A stretch of 53,147 nt of DNA from Fidelibacterota bacterium (GTDB lineage: Bacteria > Fidelibacterota > Marinisomatia > Marinisomatales > UBA1611): positions 1-53,147 of the forward strand of contig PBFM01000041.1 of assembly GCA_002718655.1 (NCBI GenBank). Reading direction: 5' to 3'. Below the pieces are notes generated by a model, which was not told the DNA's origin, searched no databases, and was given only the letters and a program-made list of their open reading frames with translations. The translations under genes were made by a program, and so were the position numbers. Positions 1-10,500 of the stretch are shown piece after piece (positions within the stretch are counted from its first letter, which is position 1; every line of letters starts with the position of its first letter).

Positions 1-3000
1 TTCATAGGAACAATCCTATTCTCAAAATTAAAAATTCTTCTTTGAACGATATCATTATTTCCATCAACAAACTCATAAAACAAGTCGAACTCTAAAGCAT
101 CCTCATTAAATATTAAATTGATGGTATCCCTAGACAGAATTCCTTTTCTTGTAAATTCAATGATTGAAAAACCTTTATGAGGAAAATGCTTAGCTAGAAA
201 CATTTCCCCAACTCCAGAAGGTGTTTTTATAATATTAATAGCTTGAGTTTGGTCAAAGAATATTACCTTAACTTGTCCCGAGGTTATTGTATCACTAATG
301 ATGATATCAATTTGATTTCCAAATCTATTCATTTCAACGGGTCTTCCTACCATAGAAGTATCTTTTATAATCTCTCCATATTGTTGTTGATACCAAGACC
401 ACATTTGCATAAAAGCCATCCCGTCATCAAGGTCAAATACACTGTCAAGCTCAGATACCAAATGCGGGACAGAACTGTTTTCTTTAACAGGTCCAAGTTG
501 ATAATCTAAGTCACCCCAATTGTTGAATAAAGTATCTAGGTCATAATATGTAATTGCAGAATCTAGGTCATAATCTCCTAGCATTGGAGTTTTATATGTA
601 AATGCAATGTCTACATTGTTATTTCCAGAATTATCTTCAAGGTAAGAAAAGTTTACAGTAATACTATCATGACTAGCGAATTCAGGTTTAAGAGTACATA
701 CAATTGAGGAGTCTAATATATCAAAGGGTGTAGAACTAAAATTTATTTCATCTAAGACAGATGATGTAACTGTGAATGCCATGTCTTTAATTTGTTCATT
801 AAAATAAAATTTAATGGGATTATCTTGCATCAACAGCACCCAAGAATCTAACGATAAAGAAACATTCGTTATGCTTGGTGGAAGATTATCGTTTAAATTT
901 AATAAACCCGTAAAACTACTGTCTGTAGAGTATTGGTTCGCTGCATCATCAAATAATGAAATGTTATCTATTGGATCTAGAATGATTGTTTCATTTCCAT
1001 TTGGTGTATAGTTATAATCAAGATTTACTCTAATACTTGATTCACCTCCAATTAAAAAATTATTGTCAATCTTTGTTAAACTAGTAATCCAACAAGAATC
1101 AGCCTGACTGCCATTTGGATTAATGCTAACAATGATATCTGCTATCTCTATTATCCCAGTTGCATCATCGTCACCATAAATTTGATCATTGAAGTAAAGA
1201 TCGACGAATGCATTATTCATATCAAGTTCCAAGCTCTCAACAAATGGTATTATATAATCCTCTATGGTAAATAATGCTTCAAAGTTGAACTGAATTGAAT
1301 TGCCATTTGAATCAGCTATGTCAGCAGAAAATGAAAAGAAAATGTCTGCCTCACTTTCAAAATTATCCTGTGGAATTATGGATAAAACTGGTGGCTCTCC
1401 AAATAAACTAAGTGTAAATGTTATATCTTCACCATCCGCATCGGGTGAGCGAAGTATTATATATTCACCGAGTTCCGGTATTGTATATAGCTCCCCTGTT
1501 TCTGGATTGTACAGAGAATCAGTAAAAGTAAGTGATATTACATTATCCTGATCAACATTTACCGCACCATCTTCTGTATTTGAGTCACCACTAGGTGGTA
1601 ATTGATCGTTTAATATGATTTGCCCAGTAGTCTCTGATTGAGGAATTAGAACTCCAGATGATGTATATATCCTATCTTCTCCAGCAGGGTTAATAATAAT
1701 GTTTTCCAAACCTGATGGTAAATTATTAAATGATAAATTAATTCTAATGGTATCCTCTCCACCTCCAAGACTGTTTCCTAAAATACTTGTCAGGCTTATG
1801 ACATCAACGGCTGTGGCATTACCGCCATTTGTCTCAAGTAGGACTTGCAAATCTGTAGCACCAATTGATTCAGATTGAAAAGCATTACCATATATTCCAT
1901 CAGAGAATATTATATCAACAAATGAATTATCATCGTCTAAAACATTTCCAATTATTTGAGCAGAACCATTAAGTAATAGTGTGTCTGTTTCATTATTGGG
2001 AAACATTCCATTTCCAGCAAGGTCATAAATGGATGACCCATTGACAGGGGAAAAAATCACATACTCGCTTCCTGATGGCGCTGAACCAAGCTGTAAAAAT
2101 GCATGTATGGTTGTTTCACCGCCAGTTAATGGTGCACCTGTTGGATTGGTTAATTCAACAATGGAGAGAGAAATACAATTCCCACCATCGGGGTCAAATT
2201 CATATTCAAGATCTGCAGTCTCTAATCCACCTAATTCTGATGCTGTTGAATAAACACCTTCGCTAAATGTAATACTTACATATTGGTTTGTCGATGCCAT
2301 ATTACTTGATTGTATGAGCGGAGGCGATTCATCAGCAGTTCTAAATTGTATTGAGTCATCAACAAAAATATTCCCGTTAGTATCTTGTATATTTGAAATG
2401 ATAAGATTTATGTATGCATAATCAGGTAAATCATTGTCTGGGTCAATTGTAAAATTGACGTTATTTTCAGATGTAATGGAATAATCTATCTCCTGTTCTG
2501 TATCTGTATTTAATAACAAAATGGAACTAGTAGCGTTAGCATTGTTAATTTCTAATCCAGAATTATTTTGAACTGGTTCAGAGAATTCTAGCTCTATATT
2601 TGTAAATGTTGATATTTCTGTTGCTCCATCTACTGGATTCGTAGATACCAAAACGGGTATCAACTGATCAGAAAGATTTTGTGTTCTAGATGCACTTCTC
2701 AGTAATCCTATGCCAAAGGAGTTAAATATGGAGGCATTATCAAATGCTTGTATGGTAACCTGCTCAAGACCTGTTGATTCACCTTCAACATTAATATAAA
2801 AACGTACAGTATCCTCACCACCGACTAAAGGATTTCCTGACACTGAAGATATATAATCAATAGTTACGTCTGTTGCTGTGCCTGCACCTTGATTAAAAGT
2901 CAATTCAAAATCTGATACAACCATAGCCCCGTTTCCTGTAGCATCAGTATACATACCTTCACTAAAATATAATTCTAGGTAACTATCATCGGATGCAATT

Positions 3001-3488
3001 GTAGAACCTATGATTTCGGGTAATGTACCCATGGCTAGCTTATAATTTCCTAGGTTACCACCATAACCATCTACAACTATATAATAAGTACCTGGATCTA
3101 GCCGGAAACTATCAATTATACTAGCAAAATAAGGAGGTTCTACACTAGCCTCCGGGCAAAAATCTTGAGTTCCATCATCAAATTCAGTTAATGAAACAGT
3201 ATTACCACAGGCATCCTTGATGGATAATATAGTATCAAAGTCTGTTATGGGATCACAAGTATCAACATAAATATTTTTCGTATCGAGCAATGTAATCTCG
3301 TATGCAAAGTCTACGCCATCATTCCATTCATTTTCAAATTCCCAGTCATCACCCATAGATTCATCTAGTTCTGACTCATGAAAAAAGGGTAATGAGACTA
3401 TAACCGAATCTACGCATGGTCTTGAATCTTGTGCTCTTAACTCCTGAATGAGCAATGAAATAATAATGAATAATATCAGTCTAATCAT
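1..3488 (-). CDS. Large exported multidomain protein with PPC-like, repeated Ig-like and dockerin-like domains (3' end outside window)
   Basis: The reading frame is open from an ATG at 3488 to the window edge (about 1162 codons), so the C-terminus is missing. It begins with a signal peptide (MIRLILFIIISLLIQELRAQ). A PPC-like beta domain follows (residues ~40-140, ending PGTYYIVVDGYGG). At least four copies of a ~90-residue module come next, recognisable by FSEGVY/FSDGIY at their start and GGEDTIR-like strands later, mixed with Big_5-like segments. Around 405-592 the protein has GDYDLDSAITYYDLD, a dockerin/EF-loop-like D-x-D-x-D pattern, and a weaker second copy (FDLDDG). The start overlaps the stop of the upstream lipoprotein gene by 8 nt, so the two are translationally linked. 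By analogy with neighbours the missing end probably carries a T9SS tail. Role: surface or secreted structural/adhesive protein (inference). Confidence 0.8.
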   Translation of the reverse strand, partial: MIRLILFIIISLLIQELRAQDSRPCVDSVIVSLPFFHESELDESMGDDWEFENEWNDGVDFAYEITLLDTKNIYVDTCDPITDFDTILSIKDACGNTVSLTEFDDGTQDFCPEASVEPPYFASIIDSFRLDPGTYYIVVDGYGGNLGNYKLAMGTLPEIIGSTIASDDSYLELYFSEGMYTDATGNGAMVVSDFELTFNQGAGTATDVTIDYISSVSGNPLVGGEDTVRFYINVEGESTGLEQVTIQAFDNASIFNSFGIGLLRSASRTQNLSDQLIPVLVSTNPVDGATEISTFTNIELEFSEPVQNNSGLEINNANATSSILLLNTDTEQEIDYSITSENNVNFTIDPDNDLPDYAYINLIISNIQDTNGNIFVDDSIQFRTADESPPLIQSSNMASTNQYVSITFSEGVYSTASELGGLETADLEYEFDPDGGNCISLSIVELTNPTGAPLTGGETTIHAFLQLGSAPSGSEYVIFSPVNGSSIYDLAGNGMFPNNETDTLLLNGSAQIIGNVLDDDNSFVDIIFSDGIYGNAFQSESIGATDLQVLLETNGGNATAVDVISLTSILGNSLGGGEDTIRINLSFNNLPSGLENIIINPAGEDRIYTSSGVLIPQSETTGQIILNDQLPPSGDSNTEDGAVNVDQDNVISLTFTDSLYNPETGELYTIPELGEYIILRSPDADGEDITFTLSLFGEPPVLSIIPQDNFESEADIFFSFSADIADSNGNSIQFNFEALFTIEDYIIPFVESLELDMNNAFVDLYFNDQIYGDDDATGIIEIADIIVSINPNGSQADSCWITSLTKIDNNFLIGGESSIRVNLDYNYTPNGNETIILDPIDNISLFDDAANQYSTDSSFTGLLNLNDNLPPSITNVSLSLDSWVLLMQDNPIKFYFNEQIKDMAFTVTSSVLDEINFSSTPFDILDSSIVCTLKPEFASHDSITVNFSYLEDNSGNNNVDIAFTYKTPMLGDYDLDSAITYYDLDTLFNNWGDLDYQLGPVKENSSVPHLVSELDSVFDLDDGMAFMQMWSWYQQQYGEIIKDTSMVGRPVEMNRFGNQIDIIISDTITSGQVKVIFFDQTQAINIIKTPSGVGEMFLAKHFPHKGFSIIEFTRKGILSRDTINLIFNEDALEFDLFYEFVDGNNDIVQRRIFNFENRIVPM

Positions 3489-4023
3489 TTTTTATATTTA
3501 CCCATCCATTTCCAAAATCATTTATCGTAACCTCTAAATTATTTTCATCTCGCAATGTGGTTAAACTCTTGTCCCACTCAAGTGAGCAGCCCCTTGCATT
3601 CTCGGCGATAAAATAAATAGTTGCAATAGACCAAGTCCCCCCCTCATTCTGATTTGATTCCATATCTGGAAGATAATATATGAAAACATCTACTGTTCCT
3701 TCTGAAGTATCTGCCACTGCGACTGGATCATTATCACCTTTGAAAAAAGGTCCCGGTACCATAGTGTCATATTCCAAAGTGACTGGATCGTAGTCAAATC
3801 TTAAATGTGCGCCTGCAGCTGGTTCTAGTTCTAATCCATAAATTTCTACTGAAATGGGATCAGAGAAAGTTGCCTCAACCACCGGTGGATGAAAAAAAAC
3901 TGCGGGGGGATCAAGGTCCATATTTGCTGGGTCATATGGATTATCTAACTCATATTTTGCTTCTTCACATGAAAAAGATAATAAGAGAATAGTAATATGG
4001 AAATTCTTTGTTATCCTTATCAT
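3481..4023 (-). CDS. Small lipoprotein with a cohesin-like domain
   Basis: This 180-residue protein has a short hydrophobic leader ending LLLSFSC, so Cys19 is the likely lipidated residue although the lipobox is imperfect. A linker rich in D, P and N (DNPYDPAN) leads into one beta-rich domain (~45-178). The order of features resembles cohesins: a FDYDP strand near the start, an aliphatic strand before a G-rich turn, then GTWSIATIYFIA, and a last strand NGWVNI after an LxxLRDENN-like segment. Cohesins bind dockerins, and the next gene, overlapping by 8 nt, has a dockerin-like segment. The assignment rests on pattern similarity only. The alternative is an unrelated Ig-like lipoprotein. Confidence 0.65.
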   Translation of the reverse strand: MIRITKNFHITILLLSFSCEEAKYELDNPYDPANMDLDPPAVFFHPPVVEATFSDPISVEIYGLELEPAAGAHLRFDYDPVTLEYDTMVPGPFFKGDNDPVAVADTSEGTVDVFIYYLPDMESNQNEGGTWSIATIYFIAENARGCSLEWDKSLTTLRDENNLEVTINDFGNGWVNIKND

Positions 4024-4027
4024 GTTA

Positions 4028-5050
4028 TCAAAAATTAAAATTCAATTGAAATTGGTTAACATCAGGATTGTATTCTAAATCAAAAAAATACTCCCCATCA
4101 AAATAATCATCACTAGGTGCAACAAGATAAGCATGAATCATATTTACTATCCAAATGGAAGCCGCTATCCCTCTAATGTTTCTCATATATTGATTATATC
4201 TATTAGTCTCAGCAGCATATTGTATCACTTTTGGCCTTAGCTCTGAAAGCAAATGTGGGTCAGTACCATTACGGTATTCATCATAGTTCTCATCAAAACC
4301 ACCCCAATTCTCGTTGTATTGATAATATGATATTAAGGCCAACAGGCCTAAGGTAGCCTCAGTTCCCATAAATCCATATCCAGGATATTTTCTCTGCACC
4401 CATAACTGTCCACTTCCTGGAACAACAGTAGACATCAATAAAGCTTTTACCTTAGTTGGTATTGGTGGGAGTTTAAACCAACTTCTTTTTCTCCCAAAAT
4501 CACTAGTTATCATTACTGATGAAGTATCAGAACCAACTGTTAAGGTATCAGGAACTGGGAGACCACTTACATTATATGCCATTTTTTTCATTTGAAATAA
4601 AAGACTATCAGTTAAACCACTACTATTCATGGCAAATTCATCCACCAATGTCTCCATGTCAATTGAAAATAGGCGACCACTTATCAGAAACTCATCTTTA
4701 TCTTTTTTCTGAATGTTTCCAGCAATCACATAATTTACTTTTAATTTTTTTCCTAGATCAATCGCACATTCTTTGCTCCAGCAAGCCCAATAATCTTTTT
4801 TCCTCGGGTAATATATGTCTATCTCATAGGTAAGACCGCTATCTTGAACCTGAAAAATATCAAGATCTCTTATGGTTTTACGTAGTTCCTCTGTTAGGTA
4901 TTCTGTAAGTGGAGTAGATACATCCCACCCTTCGAACCTGAGAACAGCTAATTGATTACCCGTTTTCATGGAAACAGTCCTAGTAATCTCTGATGCGGAA
5001 CAGAAAACTACAAGGAGATGTATTATGATTATGCCTCGGATCACGAACAT
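4028..5050 (-). CDS. Exported DUF5683-type protein with CsgG/TolB-N-like domain
   Basis: A signal peptide is followed by an N-terminal alpha/beta domain (~30-150): a QLAVLRFEG strand, then LTEYLTEELRKTI and LGKKLKVNYVIAGNI. This layout is typical of CsgG/FlgO/TolB-N-like domains that build outer-membrane or periplasmic assemblies. The C-terminal third starts with VVPGSGQLWVQRKYPGYG and has membrane-like helices, the signature of DUF5683. An ATG at 5050 is chosen over a GTG one codon upstream. The gene ends 4 nt before the cohesin-like lipoprotein and probably heads the same operon. Its biochemical role is unknown; membrane-associated location is likely. Confidence 0.75.
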   Translation of the reverse strand: MFVIRGIIIIHLLVVFCSASEITRTVSMKTGNQLAVLRFEGWDVSTPLTEYLTEELRKTIRDLDIFQVQDSGLTYEIDIYYPRKKDYWACWSKECAIDLGKKLKVNYVIAGNIQKKDKDEFLISGRLFSIDMETLVDEFAMNSSGLTDSLLFQMKKMAYNVSGLPVPDTLTVGSDTSSVMITSDFGRKRSWFKLPPIPTKVKALLMSTVVPGSGQLWVQRKYPGYGFMGTEATLGLLALISYYQYNENWGGFDENYDEYRNGTDPHLLSELRPKVIQYAAETNRYNQYMRNIRGIAASIWIVNMIHAYLVAPSDDYFDGEYFFDLEYNPDVNQFQLNFNF

Positions 5051-5140
5051 CACTATTAATAAGGGTTATTTAACAACCTTACCTAAACTTACATCACACA
5101 GCGACCATTGTCAAAGAAAGACGTAATTTATGAAAATCTT

Positions 5141-5668
5141 TCAAAATTGCTTTAATGGATTATCTTTAAACCATTGGTCGATATATGCAGATATCATTGT
5201 GTTTATGACTTTTTCTACATCTCTGTGCATCTTTTTTGAAGATGTTTGTCCCATTATTTCTCTTGAAAATACCTTACTGGTCATTAATTTTTTTGTTATG
5301 AGAGTATCTGCCATTGATTGGTAATATTCTGATTCTGATACTCCGTAATTATATAGGCTCAGCATAACCAAATATGATGAGACTGCATCTATTCTTGAAT
5401 CAATAATACTTATATCTACTACCATTCTTGGCATCTGAGTATCTACAAATTCAATTCCGTGTTCTAATAGTCTAAGCTCAATGAAACTGGACAACCTTTT
5501 TTCCCAGACATCATCATCAATACCCCTGACATTTAATCTAAAAGATAAATCTTCTATACCTTTTAAATTTCCATGATGCCAAGTACCCCGTGCCAGAACT
5601 TGATTGTTTATTAATACAGAAAGTATAAATAATAAAAATAACCTTAACAATTTAGTTTGATTTTTCAT
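5141..5668 (-). CDS. Exported protein of unknown function
   Basis: The 175-residue protein has a clear signal peptide (KLLRLFLLFILSVLI, cleavage near VLARG). The mature part starts GTWHHGNLKGIEDLSFRL and looks like a small alpha/beta domain, with a LRLLEHGIEF segment and a PRMVVDISIID strand. The C-terminus is helical. I do not recognise the family. The pattern (strand, helix, LLEHGIEFV, then a strand) recalls periplasmic proteins of the DUF4136 or FlgO kind, which is a weak impression only. It lies upstream of and in the same direction as the DUF5683 gene, separated by about 90 nt, so co-transcription is possible. Confidence 0.7.
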   Translation of the reverse strand: MKNQTKLLRLFLLFILSVLINNQVLARGTWHHGNLKGIEDLSFRLNVRGIDDDVWEKRLSSFIELRLLEHGIEFVDTQMPRMVVDISIIDSRIDAVSSYLVMLSLYNYGVSESEYYQSMADTLITKKLMTSKVFSREIMGQTSSKKMHRDVEKVINTMISAYIDQWFKDNPLKQF

Positions 5669-5757
5669 TATAAATCAGGGCCATATTTCATTATTTACCT
5701 ATGACTGAAAAAAAACAAAATGAGCAGGCTTGAGTCTGGATTTCTATTTTAAACATT

Positions 5758-7095
5758 TTAATTTTCTTTTATTCCAACCCATACATATTGATCAATAACT
5801 TGAGTTGGATATACTTCAATGTTTGTTGGGTCGGTATCTAAAACACCTTCTGCCTGCTTATTAGATTTAAGAAATATTTTGGTCATAAACTTTTCAGCAC
5901 TACTTAGCGCTAACCAAGTTTTAACGTCACCAGTTTTATAACAAAAAGTAGTATTGTGCCAAGCACAATTTATTGTTCCTTCCCTTATGTCAACACCACC
6001 ACCTTTCAATGAAAGGTTCATATGTGGACATTTTTCATTCATTCCATAAAATTTATCATCAGCTTTTACTATTAATATTGTTTCTTTATTAAATTTAAAT
6101 ACCTGCTGCTCATTTGATTCAAAAGAATCTACACTCCCACATTTATTCCAATTATATCCATCTTCAAACTTTTGATTATCTTTTAACTGCTTTAACTCAT
6201 TTCTTAGATGAATTTGCTCTACTTCATGAAGCGTTACCCGGCCATCAATTCCCTTGACCATGGTACGCATGAAGTCTTTTACAACCAACAAATCTTTAAC
6301 TTCTTGATAAACTTCATCAGAAATTAAGACCCTCGATTTAAATTGTTTATTTGCGCTCTCAACTCTACTTGCAAAATTCATTGAATCGCCAATCGCAGTA
6401 TATTTCTTTGACTGTCCAGCACCGATGTCCCCAACAACAGCTTCACCCCAATGGACACCTACTCCTATATCAAAATCTTTCCCGTACATTGTCTTTAAAT
6501 AGGGTTTCATATCATCCATTTCATCTATCATTTCAAGCGCAGCTTTTACGGCATACTCTGCTGGATTTTTCTCATCATTCATACCAAAAATGGCAACCAT
6601 TCCATCACCAATATAATTATCGACATGTCCATTGTTTTTTTCTACAACACCAACCATTCTTTTAAAATATCTATTAAGAATAAATACAACATCATAGGGA
6701 GTTAGTTTTTCAGAAAAAGGAGTAAAACCTCTTATGTCACTAAAAATAATTGCTATCTTTTTTGATTCTCCTTGCCTATCAAAAGACATATGCTGTATAT
6801 CATCAGAATCAAGAACCAAACGCCTAGCTGTTATGTCACCATTGATTGAAGTTTGACAGGCTAACCTAAAACCTGTTGTGGTGTGAGCTCGGTCAATTAA
6901 AGCCTTCTCAATCTCTGTTTCATTTGAACAATTTTCTATACCCTCTAAAATTAAAAGCCGACACGTTGTGCATTTACCCTCACCACCACATGCAGCAACG
7001 TGGGGTATCTTATTCCGTTTAGCGACCTCCAATATTGTCAGATTATCTGGTGCTTCACATATTTTATTATCAGGTAGAAAAGTTATTTTTGACAT
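5758..7095 (-). CDS. Ferredoxin - class III nucleotidyl cyclase - Rieske fusion protein
   Basis: Three domains are visible in 445 residues. Residues 1-95 are a [2Fe-2S] ferredoxin with Cys36, Cys42, Cys45 and Cys80 (CGGEGKCTTC). Residues ~110-290 are a class III adenylate/guanylate cyclase: metal-binding Asp120 (FSDIRGFTPF) and Asp164 (YIGDGMVAIFG), plus Asn240 and Arg244 (IGDSMNFASR) for the transition state. The usual substrate-selecting Lys is Asn160 and its partner is Thr233. Residues ~310-445 are a Rieske domain with CPH (356-358) and CAWH (377-380). There is no membrane segment, so it is cytoplasmic. Ferredoxin-cyclase fusions are known; the added Rieske domain suggests cyclic-nucleotide output gated by redox state or electron flow (inference). 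It overlaps the upstream VOC gene by 26 nt. Confidence 0.93.
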   Translation of the reverse strand: MSKITFLPDNKICEAPDNLTILEVAKRNKIPHVAACGGEGKCTTCRLLILEGIENCSNETEIEKALIDRAHTTTGFRLACQTSINGDITARRLVLDSDDIQHMSFDRQGESKKIAIIFSDIRGFTPFSEKLTPYDVVFILNRYFKRMVGVVEKNNGHVDNYIGDGMVAIFGMNDEKNPAEYAVKAALEMIDEMDDMKPYLKTMYGKDFDIGVGVHWGEAVVGDIGAGQSKKYTAIGDSMNFASRVESANKQFKSRVLISDEVYQEVKDLLVVKDFMRTMVKGIDGRVTLHEVEQIHLRNELKQLKDNQKFEDGYNWNKCGSVDSFESNEQQVFKFNKETILIVKADDKFYGMNEKCPHMNLSLKGGGVDIREGTINCAWHNTTFCYKTGDVKTWLALSSAEKFMTKIFLKSNKQAEGVLDTDPTNIEVYPTQVIDQYVWVGIKEN

Positions 7096-7528
7096 TTTTT
7101 AGATTCTCTTCTTGAAATATCATAGTATCGTTCTTGAATGACTTGAATTCTAAAACATTACCACTGGGGTCATTGATAAAAAATGTACCTTGCTCTCCAT
7201 TTTTATTTTTGAATCGAATTCTAGGTTGAATCAAGAATTCAACTTGTTTCTTTTTTAAGACATTAATTAGTTCTTCCCATTTACCCCAACTTAAAATAAC
7301 TCCAAAGTGTCTTGATGGTATGGAGTCTCCATCAACCTCATTGCTTTTAATCATTGCACAATCCTCAGGAGAGAGGTGTGCCACGATTTGATGCCCGTAA
7401 AGATTAAAATCCATCCATTTGTCTGAGTGCCGACCGATACCACATCCTAGTACTTCAGAATAAAATTCTCTTGCCTTAAATAGGTCATTTACTGGGAATG
7501 CGAGGTGGAATCTAGGTAGAGTCATCAT
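7070..7528 (-). CDS. VOC/glyoxalase-superfamily protein
   Basis: The 152-residue protein has the paired beta-alpha-beta-beta-beta fold of the vicinal oxygen chelate superfamily: FHLAFPVNDLFKAREFYSEV at the start of module 1, and NDPSGNVLEFKSF at the end of module 2. His8, His74 and Glu127 sit where metal ligands are expected, so a metal-dependent lyase, isomerase or dioxygenase is plausible, but the substrate cannot be read from the sequence. The start has two consecutive ATG codons. The 3' end overlaps the cyclase fusion by 26 nt, which suggests translational coupling and a shared function. Confidence 0.88.
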   Translation of the reverse strand: MMTLPRFHLAFPVNDLFKAREFYSEVLGCGIGRHSDKWMDFNLYGHQIVAHLSPEDCAMIKSNEVDGDSIPSRHFGVILSWGKWEELINVLKKKQVEFLIQPRIRFKNKNGEQGTFFINDPSGNVLEFKSFKNDTMIFQEENLKNVKNNFST

Positions 7529-7537
7529 GAAATGTTT

Positions 7538-10500
7538 TTATCTTATTATTGCAAACTTACCAATTTTCCCGACACTCTCCATCCCATTTTCAATATGATA
7601 AATGTATAGGCCTGGTGAAGCCTCTTGATTGTTTACCGTCCTCATATCCCACCAGTGATTACCAGAGTATTCATCTTCATGGTCAAGTTCATAAACTAAT
7701 TCTCCAGAAATAGTGAAAATTCTTATTTTACACTTAGATGGCAAATTAGTAAATCTTATTTGTCTTTGAAACTCGGTTTCTTTGAATTTTGATCTTGAAA
7801 AATAAGGATTTGGTACAACTTTTACATTGGATAGGTCATTCTGAGGTTGGATTCCAGGATAAACTTGGGAAAAATTACGATCTAAAATGGTCGTTCCCTT
7901 TGAATTTTCTATGGAGGCATATCCTTCGGGATTTGCCCATTTATTTGGATTTGAAAAGTTAGTGTCGACAACAGTAACAAACTGTCCATTTTCGAGGGGA
8001 ACATACCTGGTAACATATGTTGGTTCTACGCCCATGTCATAGGCAACTATTGAATAAGTGTATTCTATGCCATCAACTACATCATCATCAATAAATAGAT
8101 ATTTGTAGGTGATGCCATTAACTGTCTTCCACTGTGATTCATCAAGCGCAATCATTTCTAAACCAGTATCTTCTCCAAGACTAAACCAGGGGAAATAGGG
8201 ATCAGGACCACTTATGCTGTGGTTTCTTCTTTGATTTCTATCACAGTCATAATCATTGGTATAAACACAGTGCAATGAATCCATTTCAGCAGATAAATCA
8301 AATTGCTTATATGGCCTCCAACCTACAAATAAACCATCGGTATCATAAATCCTCCCAGATGCAGGACCCCAAGTGGAGCCTCCATCCATACTTTTATATA
8401 TCTTATAACCCTCAAAGTCAGAATATCCAGTTAAGACATCAGTAGAATTTTCTGCAGCATCATCCCAATATATCCTAACAGAACCAGTATCAGTTTCTGT
8501 ATATACTGCTGGACGTGTCGGTGGAGTAAATCCTTGATACCTTGAATTGTACATTACCTGAGCAAATCTTGCATTATTGATTAAATCCTCTTCATTCTGA
8601 CCAAAAATAATGCAAAAGGAAAAAGGGACTTCCCTACCTACTGGTAGATCAAAAGGACCACAACTTAAAAAAATTGAACAATCAAGGCCAGGGGGGTCAC
8701 GCAAAAAAGCCGTTTCCTCTAAAAGACCTTCCAAAGAATCAAAATGTGGATTTAAATCTGATCCAAGATCTGTTCCAGGGTCTTGGGTGTGAAAATGCCA
8801 TTGTTTTTCATTATCACTGAGATTTGTTGTATCCCCAGTCATGATCTTATACATTATCTCTTCCTTGTTTCTTGCTTGGGGACAACCCTCTGCTCCTGTA
8901 TAACAGCTACTACTATTACTCTCCATCTGAGGAACACCAGGCCTACTATACCAATCAAACCAATGCCAATCAGTCATTTTCAATGGCTCACCTGGGAAAA
9001 TATCAATTGTTCCATCCTGGTCAAGGTCTACTGGGTCAGTTGCTTTTGGTGAATCCAATAGCTGAGTTGCAACTAGACCAAAAGCATTTCCTGGTGCTGA
9101 TTCTCCGTTCATTGCATATCCAGTGGTTCCACTGAAGCCATCATAATCACCAACCATCGCCATCGATATGAGCATTCGTTCATTATTTAGCTCAAAAATT
9201 TCCCAATAATATTTCATGAAGTCATCATCATTTGTATGATAGGAAGCACTGTAACCACTCTGGTCACCAACTAAAACATCAGCATCAAAATAAAATCCCA
9301 GAGATGTACCTTCATAATTAAATCCCTTTCCACCATTAAGCTTTGTACCATCAGGTAATATCATCCCTTCACCACATTTTTGATTTCCAAAATCGTCATA
9401 AATAGGTTCGTCATTTTCGTCTTCAGCACACCAGTCACCACTCTCGTTTCTTACTTTAACCGTTACAAACAAAATATCTTCTGCATAAGAGACACCATAA
9501 GAATGTGCTTCTGCCATTACTCTTAATCCCATTGGATAACCGGTTTGCTCATAATCATTATTCGTATTTACCATATTCCCTCTGTGTGCCCAGCGATCAT
9601 CAAACTCCATATATACTTCCATATCTGAAATGAAACGTCCTGGAACCTCTTCCCAACAGTCTGGATCTTTTCTGGATTGGGAGCATCCGGGTAGGTTTAT
9701 GTTATAATCTTGCGACCACCAACCCGGCCAAAAAGATTCAGTTAATCCAGTTGATTCATCATATCTTTCTGGCCAAGTGTCTGAGAATGCACTGTGTGCT
9801 AATAATGGATAGGTATCACCAGGATCTGTAACGTAAGTATCTCCGAAAATCTCACCGTTTTTGACTTTTGTATTATGCGTATTGACCCTTGCCATTGTAG
9901 AAGCATGCCATTCTCCATTTGGAGAATTTTCAATTCTTGATAGCCAAGACTCTGCTACATTATATCCATAATACATATAAACATCATCAGCAGTCCATTC
10001 TTCAAGGTCTTTGCCATAGTCGTAGAAATCAAATTGATTTTCTCTACTTATTAGCTTTGGTCTAAGTGCCCAAGGGTAAATAAATCCAATTCTAGCATTT
10101 GATTGATTAGGGTCTAGTTCTCCAGCTGCGGTTAAGTTTATTGTTTTTTTATCATGATCAATCGCCCACTGGTTAGAAGCATCAAAGAAATCGATTGAAG
10201 ATTTTTTTGCAATACTATCTGGGCGCCAAATACCATTATCGTTAATTGCATCGAAAATTATTCCCACAAAAATAGTATCTTGATATTGAAACCAACGATT
10301 ATATGCATCTTCTGATTCCCAAACCCCATATATTGTAATTCCATCCCCATCAATTACGTATTCTACGTTACCCCAATCAAAATTACTCGAGTATTCATGC
10401 CCAGGAACACCTGCTAAAAATGCTACTGATGGTAAATATGAATATCCATTCCATATTCCCATTGGATGTTCATCCCAATTAATTATGTTCCCATAATTCG

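Noticed and set aside
6351-6665. A plus-strand 104-codon frame within the cyclase fusion gene
   Set aside because: It is antisense to a highly conserved catalytic domain and rich in Gln/His/Ser as expected for a shadow frame.
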